Below, one piece after another: positions 5,973 through 11,558 of a DNA stretch of 11,558 bases (positions are counted from its first letter, which is position 1; each line of letters starts with the position of its first letter). The notes under the pieces were generated by a model, which saw nothing but the letters and a program-made list of their open reading frames with translations, ran no database searches and was not told the DNA's origin. Both the position numbers and the translations under genes were made by a program. Where the stretch lies: contig CAZUHQ010000118.1 in assembly GCA_964620605.1 (NCBI GenBank), forward strand, positions 1 through 11,558. The letters run 5' to 3'. Origin of the DNA: Thalassotalea_E sp964620605. Its GTDB lineage: Bacteria; Pseudomonadota; Gammaproteobacteria; Enterobacterales; Alteromonadaceae.

Positions 5973-7178
5973 ATGAAAGCACATAGTATTATCCCTGTTA
6001 AATTAACTGTGCTCGCAGCAGCCGTCGTGCTGGCCGTTCCAGCTCAGGCTGATGTTCTTGATCAGATGGCTAACGCGGTAAAAGAGTCAACAACGAAAGT
6101 CAATTTACGTTATCGACTTGAAACCGTAGATCAGGATGGTATCGATGAAGATGCCGCCGCATCAACGTTAAGAAGCCGTTTGACCTGGTTGTCAGCCCCT
6201 GTGAATAACTTTGCCGTTAATATTGAAGTGGATAATGTCACTGAAATTGGTGTGGCAGATTACAATTCAACTGCTAATGGTAAAAGCCAATACCCGGTAG
6301 TTGCCGATCCTGACGGTACTGACTTAAATCAGGCGAATATAAAATACACAAGGGAAAAGCTAAGCTTTATTGGCGGCAGACAACGCATTGTTCATAATAA
6401 TCAGCGCTTTGTCGGTGGGGTTGCCTGGCGTCAAAACGAACAGACTTATGATGCCACTCGCTTTATTTTTAAAGCGTCAGATGCATTAACTATTGATTAT
6501 AGTTATGTGTTTAATATTAATCGTATTTTTGGTCCTAACGACGGTACACAACCGGCTGACTGGCACGGCAATTTTCATCTGGCGAACGCCACTTGGCAAC
6601 CTAATAAACTGCATAAAATTGCGCTGTTTGGCTATTTACTCGATAACGAAGTGGCCGCTGCTGCATCGAGTAATACGTTTGGTATCGACTATAACGGAAC
6701 GTTTGGCCCGATAACGGCTAACTTAAGTTATGCATCACAATCCGATAGCGCTGATAATCCAAATAATTACAGTACGGATTACTACAAAGCGGAACTGAGC
6801 GGTAAGTTAGCGGCCGTTAAATTAACTGCGGGTATTGAAGTGCTGGGTAGTGATAATGGCGTTGGCTTTAGCACACCATTGGCGACCTTACATAAGTTCC
6901 AGGGTTTTACCGATAAATTCCTAGGCACGCCAGGTAATGGTATTGAAGACCTTTATGTTACTGCGGTAACAAAAGTAGGTGGTGTTAAACTGGTTGCCGC
7001 CTATCACGATTTTAATTCTGATCGGGGTAACATTAGCTATGGTAGCGAAATTGACCTGGTTGCCGCTTATAAATTTAATAACAACACCAGTGGTTTATTA
7101 AAATTTGCGTCTTATGACGCCGACGAGCATGGCACAGATACCAGCAAGATTTGGGCAATGATGACATTTGCATTTTAA
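5973..7178 (+). CDS. Outer-membrane porin, alginate-export-like beta-barrel family
   Basis: This 401-residue precursor has a clear Sec signal peptide (basic MKAHSIIPVK, hydrophobic core, AQA at 24-26, cleavage before D27). The mature chain is rich in alternating hydrophobic and polar strands, has no helical membrane segments, and ends in phenylalanine (MMTFAF), the C-terminal signature of outer-membrane barrels. Segments such as VNLRYRLETVDQDG near the start, the FIGGRQRIVHNNQRFVGGVAWRQ region (132-154) and the strand-rich end resemble the alginate-export porin family. That family name describes the fold and does not prove alginate transport. GGAG at 5961-5964 lies 8 nt before the ATG. Its FNR-type promoter and position beside two nitrate carriers suggest passage of nitrate or nitrite through the outer membrane under low oxygen. 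This is an inference. Confidence 0.88.
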   Translation: MKAHSIIPVKLTVLAAAVVLAVPAQADVLDQMANAVKESTTKVNLRYRLETVDQDGIDEDAAASTLRSRLTWLSAPVNNFAVNIEVDNVTEIGVADYNSTANGKSQYPVVADPDGTDLNQANIKYTREKLSFIGGRQRIVHNNQRFVGGVAWRQNEQTYDATRFIFKASDALTIDYSYVFNINRIFGPNDGTQPADWHGNFHLANATWQPNKLHKIALFGYLLDNEVAAAASSNTFGIDYNGTFGPITANLSYASQSDSADNPNNYSTDYYKAELSGKLAAVKLTAGIEVLGSDNGVGFSTPLATLHKFQGFTDKFLGTPGNGIEDLYVTAVTKVGGVKLVAAYHDFNSDRGNISYGSEIDLVAAYKFNNNTSGLLKFASYDADEHGTDTSKIWAMMTFAF

Positions 7179-7193
7179 ACTAGGTTGTTGTTC

Positions 7194-7227
7194 AGTGGCT
7201 CACCGCTTATTGCTTGGGCCACTTTTT
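7194..7227 (+). terminator. Rho-independent terminator after the porin gene
   Basis: AGTGGCTCA (7194-7202) pairs with TGGGCCACT (7215-7223), nine pairs with one wobble and a 12-nt loop, followed directly by a T-run (7223-7227). It begins 15 bp after the porin stop. Confidence 0.75.
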
Positions 7228-7348
7228 CTTAAATGAAATCTTTTAAATAAATTGGATTTAGCGTTATGAGCTGGTGCCAGTTTTTATGTAATTTTAGCCA
7301 GTTGACTTTCTAAGCCACTGGAAAGGTTATTAAGTTTGGAGGTTAGTT

Positions 7349-7876
7349 GTGGGAGCTTTTAATCACTTGCAGCTGTTTACTGCTGTGCTGCTAGATAATG
7401 ACGCAGCCAAAAAGAAAGAGTTAAGTAGGGTAAGGGAAAATACGCTCGCTGGCGCTAAAAGTCTCCTAACCGAGCTTGGAACCAAACAAGTACTTGTTTG
7501 TGGCGAGCACAACGGATGCCTAACCAATCAATACCCAAATGCCGGGACGCTCGGAGCCATATACAGTGTGCTGGAGTATTTAATACCGGCCAATAAAAAT
7601 CATCGCCGTACCAAAACCCTAAAAGCCTTACTGGTGTTGTCTGAGAGAAGTTTGCCGCTTAAGCTGAATAACTTGCAACAGCTTGTACACTGCGGCAGTG
7701 AAATGCATTTTTCTCTGCGATTTGATGATCAAAATTTTCCGCTATTTCTGCCGTTAACTGAAGAAATTCGTGACTGTGCTCATTTAATTGCCAAAAGTGA
7801 TAATAGCTCGCTGCAACGCTTTATCAGCTGTTTGGGCTGCGCCAGTATTAGCGATAGTCGTGTTAAGTGCGGTTAG
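7349..7876 (+). CDS. MobA-like protein lacking the nucleotide-binding signature
   Basis: This is a 175-residue soluble protein starting at GTG, with a strong GGAGG at 7338-7342 placed 6 nt upstream. The order of motifs follows MobA, the enzyme that attaches GMP to molybdopterin: a beta-strand VLVCGEHNG (48-56), QYPNAGTLGAIYSVLEYL (61-78, compare the MobA PD-x-GPLAGI segment), a strand LKALLVLSERSLPLKLNNLQQL (91-112, where MobA has a metal-binding aspartate) and FDDQNFPLFLPL...NSSLQRFISCLG (125-163). The N-terminal LAGGxSxRMGxDK loop that binds GTP is absent: residues 11-40 read AVLLDNDAA then a charged helix. The metal-binding aspartate also appears lost. It is either a regulatory or accessory paralog or a decaying gene. 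Nearby nitrate transport fits, since nitrate reductases need this cofactor. Family assignment is by eye only. Confidence 0.65.
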   Translation: MGAFNHLQLFTAVLLDNDAAKKKELSRVRENTLAGAKSLLTELGTKQVLVCGEHNGCLTNQYPNAGTLGAIYSVLEYLIPANKNHRRTKTLKALLVLSERSLPLKLNNLQQLVHCGSEMHFSLRFDDQNFPLFLPLTEEIRDCAHLIAKSDNSSLQRFISCLGCASISDSRVKCG

Positions 7877-8018
7877 CGGTGTAGTATCAAGCACTCACAT
7901 CTTTCCCTTTAGTTACAGAGTCGATAATTATCGCTCAACCCTGTTAGAGTCCGGAATTAAAATGCGCTAGCTGTGTAAGCATGCCCATCCGAGTGCTTTG
8001 ACTTATTATGCCAAATGC
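7877..8018. other. Convergent intergenic region with a 12-bp palindrome
   Basis: This spacer separates the plus-strand MobA-like gene from the minus-strand end of the cassette array. It contains the perfect palindrome CGATAATTATCG (7922-7933) and a weak hairpin (AAGCA 7977-7981 with TGCTT 7994-7998). Neither has a proper T-run, so termination is unproven. No attC follows the methyltransferase: just past its stop the minus strand reads CTAGGCATTT, which only faintly recalls the start of the next attC (CTAACAAGCATTT). Confidence 0.4.
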
Positions 8019-8579
8019 CTAGTTTTCTGCAACGAACACCCAAAGAGTGCATTTTATTTCACTTTCTTTAATGTTTTCTTCTTTCTCCAGCTTAAAACCT
8101 GCTAAATTTAGAGCTCGTTTAAAAGCATCTTTCGCTTCACTGCCATGTGGTAAGCCGCCGTCTTTTACCACACAAAACATACCACTCGATTTTAAAATCC
8201 TTCGCACTTCTCTTAAACCCTGATCCTGATCATGCCAATGATCAAATGAATCAAAAGCAAACACAAAATCGGCCATACCATCTTTGACTGGAAGGTCTTC
8301 AGCTGAACCTTCGTAGAATACGATTCTATCAGCAGCTGCATGGTTGATTGTTTGCTCTTTAGCTATCTCGACCATGCGAGGCACTGGATCAATACCAATC
8401 AAAGTGCCATTTATTACTTGTTCAGAAGCATGCCTTAAAGCGCAGCCAGTACCACAGCCAATATCAACCACAGTTGAGTCTTCAGCAAGTTTCAAGGCAT
8501 TTACGCCAAGCTTATTTGTAGCGTAGTTTCCATATTTCTCTGCATACCACTCTGCAGCTTTAGTGTCCCATTTACTCAC
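8019..8579 (-). CDS. Class I SAM-dependent methyltransferase (cassette gene)
   Basis: This 186-residue soluble enzyme has the Rossmann-fold motif I VDIGCGTG (38-45), an acidic residue ending strand 2 (IGIDP, 61-65), GSAEDLP (91-97) and the strand-4 motif FVFAFDSFDHWHD (105-117). These mark the UbiE/Methyltransf_11 group. The substrate cannot be deduced. The HWHD following strand 4 resembles small-molecule methyltransferases. It starts at GTG (8579) with AGGAG (8586-8590) 6 nt upstream. It is the last gene of the minus-strand cassette series. The attC before it has lost its R' box, and no attC could be recognised after it, so the cassette is probably no longer mobile. Confidence 0.88.
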   Translation of the reverse strand: MSKWDTKAAEWYAEKYGNYATNKLGVNALKLAEDSTVVDIGCGTGCALRHASEQVINGTLIGIDPVPRMVEIAKEQTINHAAADRIVFYEGSAEDLPVKDGMADFVFAFDSFDHWHDQDQGLREVRRILKSSGMFCVVKDGGLPHGSEAKDAFKRALNLAGFKLEKEENIKESEIKCTLWVFVAEN

Positions 8580-8604
8580 TATCTACTCCTATGGGCACGT
8601 GGGG

Positions 8605-8699
8605 AGCCCCCATTCAGGGGCTGATAATAGCTTGCTAAAATTGTGTAGCGAAGCGGAACCGAGCAAACTGTTAGTAGTCCTGCTTTAAATGCTTGTTAG
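8605..8699 (-). repeat. attC site after the toxin-antitoxin cassette, R' box lost
   Basis: The R'' core CTAACAAG (minus strand, 8699-8692) lies 8 bp after the antitoxin stop. The inner arms AGCTTGCT (8629-8636) and AGCAAACT (8662-8669) pair with one mismatch around a 25-nt loop, and an outer arm AGCCCC/GGGGCT (8605-8610, 8617-8622) is present. Where the R' box with GTTA should follow the GGGGC segment, the minus strand continues as TCCCCACGTG, so the cleavage core is missing. Confidence 0.65.
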
Positions 8700-8706
8700 T
8701 TTTTGT

Positions 8707-8991
8707 TTACGCTAAAGCTCGAATAACAGCACTTGGATTTTTAGATAACACTGTTAATAAAACCAATGCAGGTCCTCTTGGTGTTCTATCACCGCGCTCC
8801 CAGTGTCGCAGTGTACCTAAACTAATACCGAAATTTGAGGCGAACTCAGTTTGCGTCATATGTACATTTGTTCGAATGGCTTTAACATCAACAGGATCAA
8901 ATTTATGAACAGTGGCATGTTTAATATTGCCTTCACTGAAATCTACCGCTTCAGTTAACCCCTGCTTAATACTTTCAAAGATACTACTCAT
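8707..8991 (-). CDS. HTH antitoxin, HigA/NadS-like (cassette gene)
   Basis: This 94-residue protein has a short N-terminal region and an XRE-type helix-turn-helix (about 35-75: VKAIRTNVHMTQTEFASNFGIS, then LRHWERGDRTPRGPALVLL). The QTEFA...GIS...WERG...P pattern is that of HigA/NadS-type antitoxins. It would neutralise the toxin encoded just upstream and repress their joint promoter. The toxin TAA and this ATG are separated by one base. A strong GGAGG (8997-9001) inside the last toxin codons sets the start, so the two genes are translationally linked in toxin-first order, as in higBA. The antitoxin looks intact even though the toxin start is damaged. Confidence 0.88.
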   Translation of the reverse strand: MSSIFESIKQGLTEAVDFSEGNIKHATVHKFDPVDVKAIRTNVHMTQTEFASNFGISLGTLRHWERGDRTPRGPALVLLTVLSKNPSAVIRALA

Positions 8992-8992
8992 T

Positions 8993-9274
8993 TTAGCCTC
9001 CGTAGTTTTTAACTAATTTCAAAGTAAATTTAGTTAGCAAGTTACGCTCAGAATGGGATAAGTTAGCTTTTTCATTTTTGCCGAAAAGTGAAAGAAGAAA
9101 TAATGGCATTGATTCACTATGAAAGTAATATATTACTCTCACACCACCACTTTTAGCCCATCTTAATTTTCGTATTCCACCAGTGCGTTGCATAAGGTTA
9201 CCAGCTTTAGGGTGTTCTGCTAGATAATTGATTAATAGTTCAGAATCACTTTTAGACCTAATACAACCAAGCAA
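8993..9274 (-). CDS. RelE/HigB-like toxin, probably N-terminally truncated
   Basis: The readable frame gives 93 residues from a TTG at 9274. The body carries the family pattern INYLAEHPKAGNLMQRTGGIRKLRWAKSGGVRVIYYFH (15-52), then LLSLFGKNEKANLS (60-73). In relatives this is a ribosome-associated or free mRNA endoribonuclease. Relatives are about 105-118 residues and carry roughly 15-20 more N-terminal residues before the SDSEL segment. Here there is no ATG in frame, no ribosome-binding site before the TTG, and the frame runs back without a start to a stop at 9302-9304 inside the attC hairpin. I infer that a deletion removed the start codon, the first residues and the R' box of the preceding attC. 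It may be inactive or translated poorly from TTG. The antitoxin downstream remains intact. Confidence 0.65.
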   Translation of the reverse strand: MLGCIRSKSDSELLINYLAEHPKAGNLMQRTGGIRKLRWAKSGGVRVIYYFHSESMPLFLLSLFGKNEKANLSHSERNLLTKFTLKLVKNYGG

Positions 9275-9282
9275 TACAATTT

Positions 9283-9366
9283 CATGGCAAAAAATAGTTG
9301 GTTAAAATAAGCGACGAAGGAACAAAAACCAACTGTTTTTTTGTCCTTCTTTAATGACTTGTAGTT
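9283..9366 (-). repeat. Decayed attC site after the LysE cassette
   Basis: The site belongs to the same long attC type as those at 10056-10149 and 10935-11033. Arms AGTTGGTT (9296-9303) and AACCAACT (9327-9334) enclose a loop with GCGACGAAGG (9311-9320), shared with both. Both arms differ from the sister sites (AGTTGGCT/AGCCAACT) by one compensating base each, so the stem is kept. R'' reads CTACAAG instead of TAACAAG, and R' (GTTA) is missing where homology stops near 9283. Confidence 0.7.
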
Positions 9367-9370
9367 TTTA

Positions 9371-10015
9371 TTACGACACTGTACTACGATTAAAGGCTGA
9401 ACGAAGCAACCCAATGCCTGCAATAGAAAATACAAATGAAGTAGCACCATTTACCCAACGACTTGCACGTTGATACCATTTCATTACACCACGATATGAG
9501 AAGCAAATTGAATACATAGCATTTGTAGCAAATCCGACAATCATGCAAACTACCAAGCCTGAAACAATAGAAAGGAACCCGTCATTTGAACCCAACCCTA
9601 CAGAAAGTGCAGCCATCCAAGCAATTACTGTTTTGGGATTAGAAATATTCATAATAACACCACGAAAAAACCAGTTTTTACCGGAAACATTTTCATCAAT
9701 CATTTCAATATTAGCTGAATTAGGTTTCATCGTTTTTTTAGCAGAAAGGTAAGCAAGTCTTAATAGATATAGACCACCGAAAACTTTCAGTGCCATTAAT
9801 AAATAAATAGAACTTTGAAGAATTGCACCCATACCACTTGCGGCGATAATCCCCCAAAAGACTAAACCAGTAGAAAGCCCTGCACCATAAATTAAACTAG
9901 TTTTTCTACCCTTACTCATTGCTATGGTCGCATTAGAAATATTTGCGGGTCCAGGTGAAACAGCTATGACAAAAAATGCGATACCAATACTTAATAATGA
10001 AAATAGATCTATCAC
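9371..10015 (-). CDS. LysE/RhtB-family amino-acid exporter (cassette gene)
   Basis: This 214-residue inner-membrane protein has about six hydrophobic segments. Family marks are SPGPAN (20-25) after helix 1, the glycine-rich GAGLSTGLVFWG (44-55) and NPKTV (126-130) before the C-terminal helices. The length is typical for LysE/RhtB translocators, which export amino acids such as lysine, homoserine or threonine. The actual substrate is unknown. It starts at GTG (10015) with AGGA (10023-10026) 7 nt upstream. It is one gene of the integron array, flanked upstream by an intact attC and downstream by a decayed one. Cassettes usually lack promoters, and none is seen here. Confidence 0.88.
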   Translation of the reverse strand: MIDLFSLLSIGIAFFVIAVSPGPANISNATIAMSKGRKTSLIYGAGLSTGLVFWGIIAASGMGAILQSSIYLLMALKVFGGLYLLRLAYLSAKKTMKPNSANIEMIDENVSGKNWFFRGVIMNISNPKTVIAWMAALSVGLGSNDGFLSIVSGLVVCMIVGFATNAMYSICFSYRGVMKWYQRASRWVNGATSFVFSIAGIGLLRSAFNRSTVS

Positions 10016-10055
10016 TTATGTGTCCTCTTTAGTGGATGCCAAAATTTACTAAAAA

Positions 10056-10149
10056 CTAACGCCCTGTTAACAGGAAAAAAATAGTTGGCTAAAATATGCG
10101 ACGAAGGAGTAAAAGCCAACTGTTTTTGTCCTTGTTTCTCTTGTTATGT
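10056..10149 (-). repeat. attC recombination site (long type)
   Basis: This 94-bp imperfect palindrome is read on the minus strand. R'' is ACATAAC (10149-10143), 6/7 to RYYYAAC. Inner arms AGTTGGCT (10083-10090) and AGCCAACT (10114-10121) enclose a 23-nt loop. R' is GCGTTAG (10062-10056) with the GTTA cleavage core. The R'' box overlaps the stop codon of the membrane-protein gene, as is common for cassettes. Confidence 0.85.
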
Positions 10150-10446
10150 TTTCTTTAACTCTTGAGATAATACATCTTCCATTGTCGGATTTTGAGGTAA
10201 TTGTTTCTCAAGTATATCAACTAGCTCACTATACTTTGGTGAACCACCTAATTGTGGCGATAAAATAGTAAGGAAGACTAACAAGAATGCCAAATACGTA
10301 AATTGATCACCTGACAGAGAACCAAAGAGCATTGCCAATAGGGCACCAACCATGACAGCAAATAAAATAGGTTGTATGAGTTTACTTTTGTTGCGTGATT
10401 TTATAGCAGCTTTAATTACTGCAACTTCTTTTTGAGTCATATCCAT
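10144..10446 (-). CDS. Small two-helix membrane protein of unknown function (cassette gene)
   Basis: This 100-residue protein has a basic, amphipathic N-terminus (VAVIKAAIKSRNKSK), two hydrophobic helices (about 24-44 and 50-66) joined by a short SLSGDQ turn, and an acidic C-terminal tail (QNPTMEDVLSQELKKT). I do not recognise a named family. The start at 10446 (ATG GAT ATG) is chosen because AGGAG lies 9 nt before it. The reading frame extends further upstream to 10512, but that stretch lies inside the preceding attC and is not coding. Flanked by two intact attC sites, it is a textbook single-gene cassette. Confidence 0.8.
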   Translation of the reverse strand: MDMTQKEVAVIKAAIKSRNKSKLIQPILFAVMVGALLAMLFGSLSGDQFTYLAFLLVFLTILSPQLGGSPKYSELVDILEKQLPQNPTMEDVLSQELKKT

Positions 10447-10465
10447 TGCCAAATACTCCTGAAAA

Positions 10466-10531
10466 CATAACGACCAATTAATTTGACTCGGCGCGTTCAC
10501 GCGCCGAGTCAAATTGAATTGCTTGTTAGTG
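10466..10531 (-). repeat. attC recombination site (short, GC-rich hairpin type)
   Basis: In this 66-bp site, arms 10480-10495 and 10500-10515 pair perfectly over 16 bp (core GACTCGGCGCG/CGCGCCGAGTC) around a TTCA loop. The helix continues for five more pairs past one unpaired base at 10516, making 21 pairs. R' (minus strand CGTTATG) is at 10466-10472, and R'' (CTAACAA) at 10523-10529. A single extrahelical base is expected in attC, where it directs strand choice by the integrase. Confidence 0.8.
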
Positions 10532-10533
10532 TT

Positions 10534-10905
10534 TTATACATGTTGATCTATAAGAATTGAGTTGCCATCTGGGTCAAGAACCGCAAAGCTTGAAGGGCCG
10601 TGTTCTCCAGAAATAGAGTTTTCAGTTATTTCTATACCTTTTGATTTAAATTGTTCACACAATTCACGGACATCAGTAAATGGTTCAATATTTTCAGCAT
10701 TTTGATTCCATCCAGGATTAAAGGTCAGAATGTTTTTTTCAAACATACCCTGAAACAGCCCTATGTTTGTTTCACCATTTTTCATGATCAAAAAATGATT
10801 AGATTCTTCACCAGCATAAACGTTAAACCCTAATTTTTCATAGAATTCTCTCGATTTTTTTAAATCTTTCACAGCTAAACTTATTGAAAAACAACCTAGT
10901 TTCAT
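10534..10905 (-). CDS. VOC (glyoxalase/bleomycin-resistance fold) protein (cassette gene)
   Basis: This 123-residue soluble protein contains a complete vicinal-oxygen-chelate pair of beta-alpha-beta-beta-beta modules. Family marks are LAVKDLKKSREFYEKLGF (10-27) at the start, EPFTDVRELCEQFKSKGIEI (74-93) opening the second half, and AVLDPDGNSILIDQ (108-121) at the end. The first metal ligand expected of glyoxalase I is not an obvious histidine or glutamate, so no glyoxalase or antibiotic-resistance activity should be assumed. The start at 10905 has an excellent AAGGAG 7 nt upstream. The longer frame back to 10959 lies in attC sequence. VOC proteins are recurrent integron cargo. Flanking attC sites on both sides look functional. 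Confidence 0.88.
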   Translation of the reverse strand: MKLGCFSISLAVKDLKKSREFYEKLGFNVYAGEESNHFLIMKNGETNIGLFQGMFEKNILTFNPGWNQNAENIEPFTDVRELCEQFKSKGIEITENSISGEHGPSSFAVLDPDGNSILIDQHV

Positions 10906-10934
10906 AATTTTCTCCTTAATTACAGTGCTAAACA

Positions 10935-11033
10935 CTAACGCCCTGTTAACAGGCAACAATATAGTTGGCTAGAATAAGCGACGAAGGAGCAAAAGCCAAC
11001 TGTATTTTGTCCTTGTTTAACAGCTTGTTAAGC
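10935..11033 (-). repeat. attC recombination site (long type, most complete)
   Basis: This site is read on the minus strand. R'' is GCTTAAC (11033-11027), an exact RYYYAAC. Inner arms AGTTGGCT (10963-10970) and AGCCAACT (10994-11001) enclose a 23-nt loop containing the CTTCGTCGC segment. R' is GCGTTAG (10941-10935). Outer bases around the GTTAAC palindrome (10945-10950) and GGACAAAA pair imperfectly with the opposite flank. The site ends one base before the GNAT stop codon. Confidence 0.88.
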
Positions 11034-11486
11034 CTACGATGCTATATCCCATCGGAAAAGCCCTTTGATATCGATGTTGGCACCTAAACGCTCATAAAAC
11101 TTTATTGCACCATGGTTGTCTTGTTCAACTTCCCATTTGATTCGGCTGGCACCTTTAGCTAAGCATACTTCTTTAGCTTTAAGCATCAACGATTCGCCTA
11201 TCTGCTTACCTCTGAATTTTTCCCATACGAATACATCATCAATATTCATATAGGTTGAACCAAGCCAAATTGAATAGTTCCATGTATAAGAGCAGTATCC
11301 TGCCACTTCACCATCGACTTCTGCCAATAGCACACCGAATGAAGGGGTATTTCCAAATCCAGAATTAATTAATTCATCTTTGGTAGTTACAACATATTGT
11401 TCTTGGTTATGATGCTTTGCGATAGCAATAATCAAATCATGCACAATATCAATATCTGATAATGCAGCTTCTCTAACAGTTACCAC
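11034..11486 (-). CDS. GNAT-family N-acetyltransferase (cassette gene)
   Basis: This 150-residue soluble protein has the whole GNAT fold: VTVREAALSDIDIVHDLI at the start, NIDDVFVWEKFRGKQIGESLM (81-101) with the acetyl-CoA pyrophosphate loop RGKQIG (92-97), and the C-terminal NHGAIKFYERLGA (124-136). The size and the IDDVFVWEKFRGK segment resemble diamine/spermidine acetyltransferase-like GNATs, but the acceptor is not known. It begins at GTG (11486) with GGAG 6 nt upstream. It is the first gene of the array visible in this window and is followed by the most complete attC. Confidence 0.9.
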   Translation of the reverse strand: MVTVREAALSDIDIVHDLIIAIAKHHNQEQYVVTTKDELINSGFGNTPSFGVLLAEVDGEVAGYCSYTWNYSIWLGSTYMNIDDVFVWEKFRGKQIGESLMLKAKEVCLAKGASRIKWEVEQDNHGAIKFYERLGANIDIKGLFRWDIAS

Positions 11487-11502
11487 TGAAATCTCCGAGT
11501 AG

Positions 11503-11558
11503 GTTTAACAGCTTAGTATTTTATCGGCGTGTTGTTCAATGCCTATAAATACCTGTTG
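11503..11558 (-). other. Upstream junction of the GNAT cassette (possible attI or attC end)
   Basis: On the minus strand this edge reads AAGCTGTTAAAC just before the GNAT gene. GTTAAAC is an exact match to the integron simple-site consensus GTTRRRY. The same 12 bases occur next to R'' of the attC after the GNAT gene (11015-11026). The window ends before arms or an integrase can be seen, so the type of site is undecided. Confidence 0.4.

Noticed and set aside
9232..9450. 72-codon open frame overlapping the LysE gene end and the decayed attC
   Set aside because: It lies in another frame of the LysE gene and the attC hairpin and has no family resemblance. It is a shadow frame.
10447..10512. N-terminal extension of the two-helix membrane protein back to 10512
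   Set aside because: The stretch is attC hairpin sequence, while the ATG at 10446 has a good AGGAG.
11539..11558. ATG at 11539 on the plus strand as the start of a divergent integrase gene
   Set aside because: Only six codons are visible, there is no ribosome-binding site, and the gap to the putative recombination box is too short compared with known intI-attI spacing.

Overview
The window looks like chromosome of a moderately AT-rich gammaproteobacterium, most likely a marine member of the Alteromonadales (Colwellia / Thalassotalea / Shewanella-like). This is an inference. It rests on the tRNA-Ser(GGA) with encoded CCA, the small protein with the TPVMCVDK core, the pairing of a Ser/Thr kinase-phosphatase with nitrate transporters, FNR-type operators, and attC sites of the chromosomal-integron kind. 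No genus can be fixed from the sequence alone.

Region 1 (1-660) is ordinary chromosome: tRNA-Ser(GGA), then a small conserved protein of unknown function. Region 2 (about 680-7880) is a nitrate-uptake locus. On the minus strand a NarK/NasA-type MFS transporter is followed, after a strong hairpin, by a fused PP2C phosphatase / Ser-Thr kinase with a C-terminal membrane anchor. Divergently, on the plus strand, come a second NarK-type transporter, an outer-membrane porin of the alginate-export type, and a protein resembling MobA (molybdenum cofactor guanylyltransferase) that has lost its nucleotide-binding signature. The divergent transporter promoter region and the porin promoter each carry an FNR-type box. 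About 51-52 bp away (centre to centre) each also has a NarL/NarP-like 7-2-7 element. The plausible reading is one oxygen- and nitrate-controlled uptake system: porin across the outer membrane, two MFS carriers across the inner membrane, a membrane kinase/phosphatase as possible post-translational control, and a MobA-like protein linked to molybdoenzyme maturation.

Region 3 (about 8000-11558) is a run of minus-strand gene cassettes separated by attC-type recombination sites, that is, part of a chromosomal integron array. Reading in the direction of transcription (high to low coordinates) it holds a GNAT acetyltransferase, a VOC/glyoxalase-fold protein, a two-helix membrane protein, a LysE-family exporter, a RelE/HigB-type toxin with its HTH antitoxin, and a SAM methyltransferase. 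Three attC sites look intact and two are visibly decayed. The integrase would be expected beyond the right edge and is not in the window. The array ends facing the convergent MobA-like gene, and no attC could be recognised after the methyltransferase.
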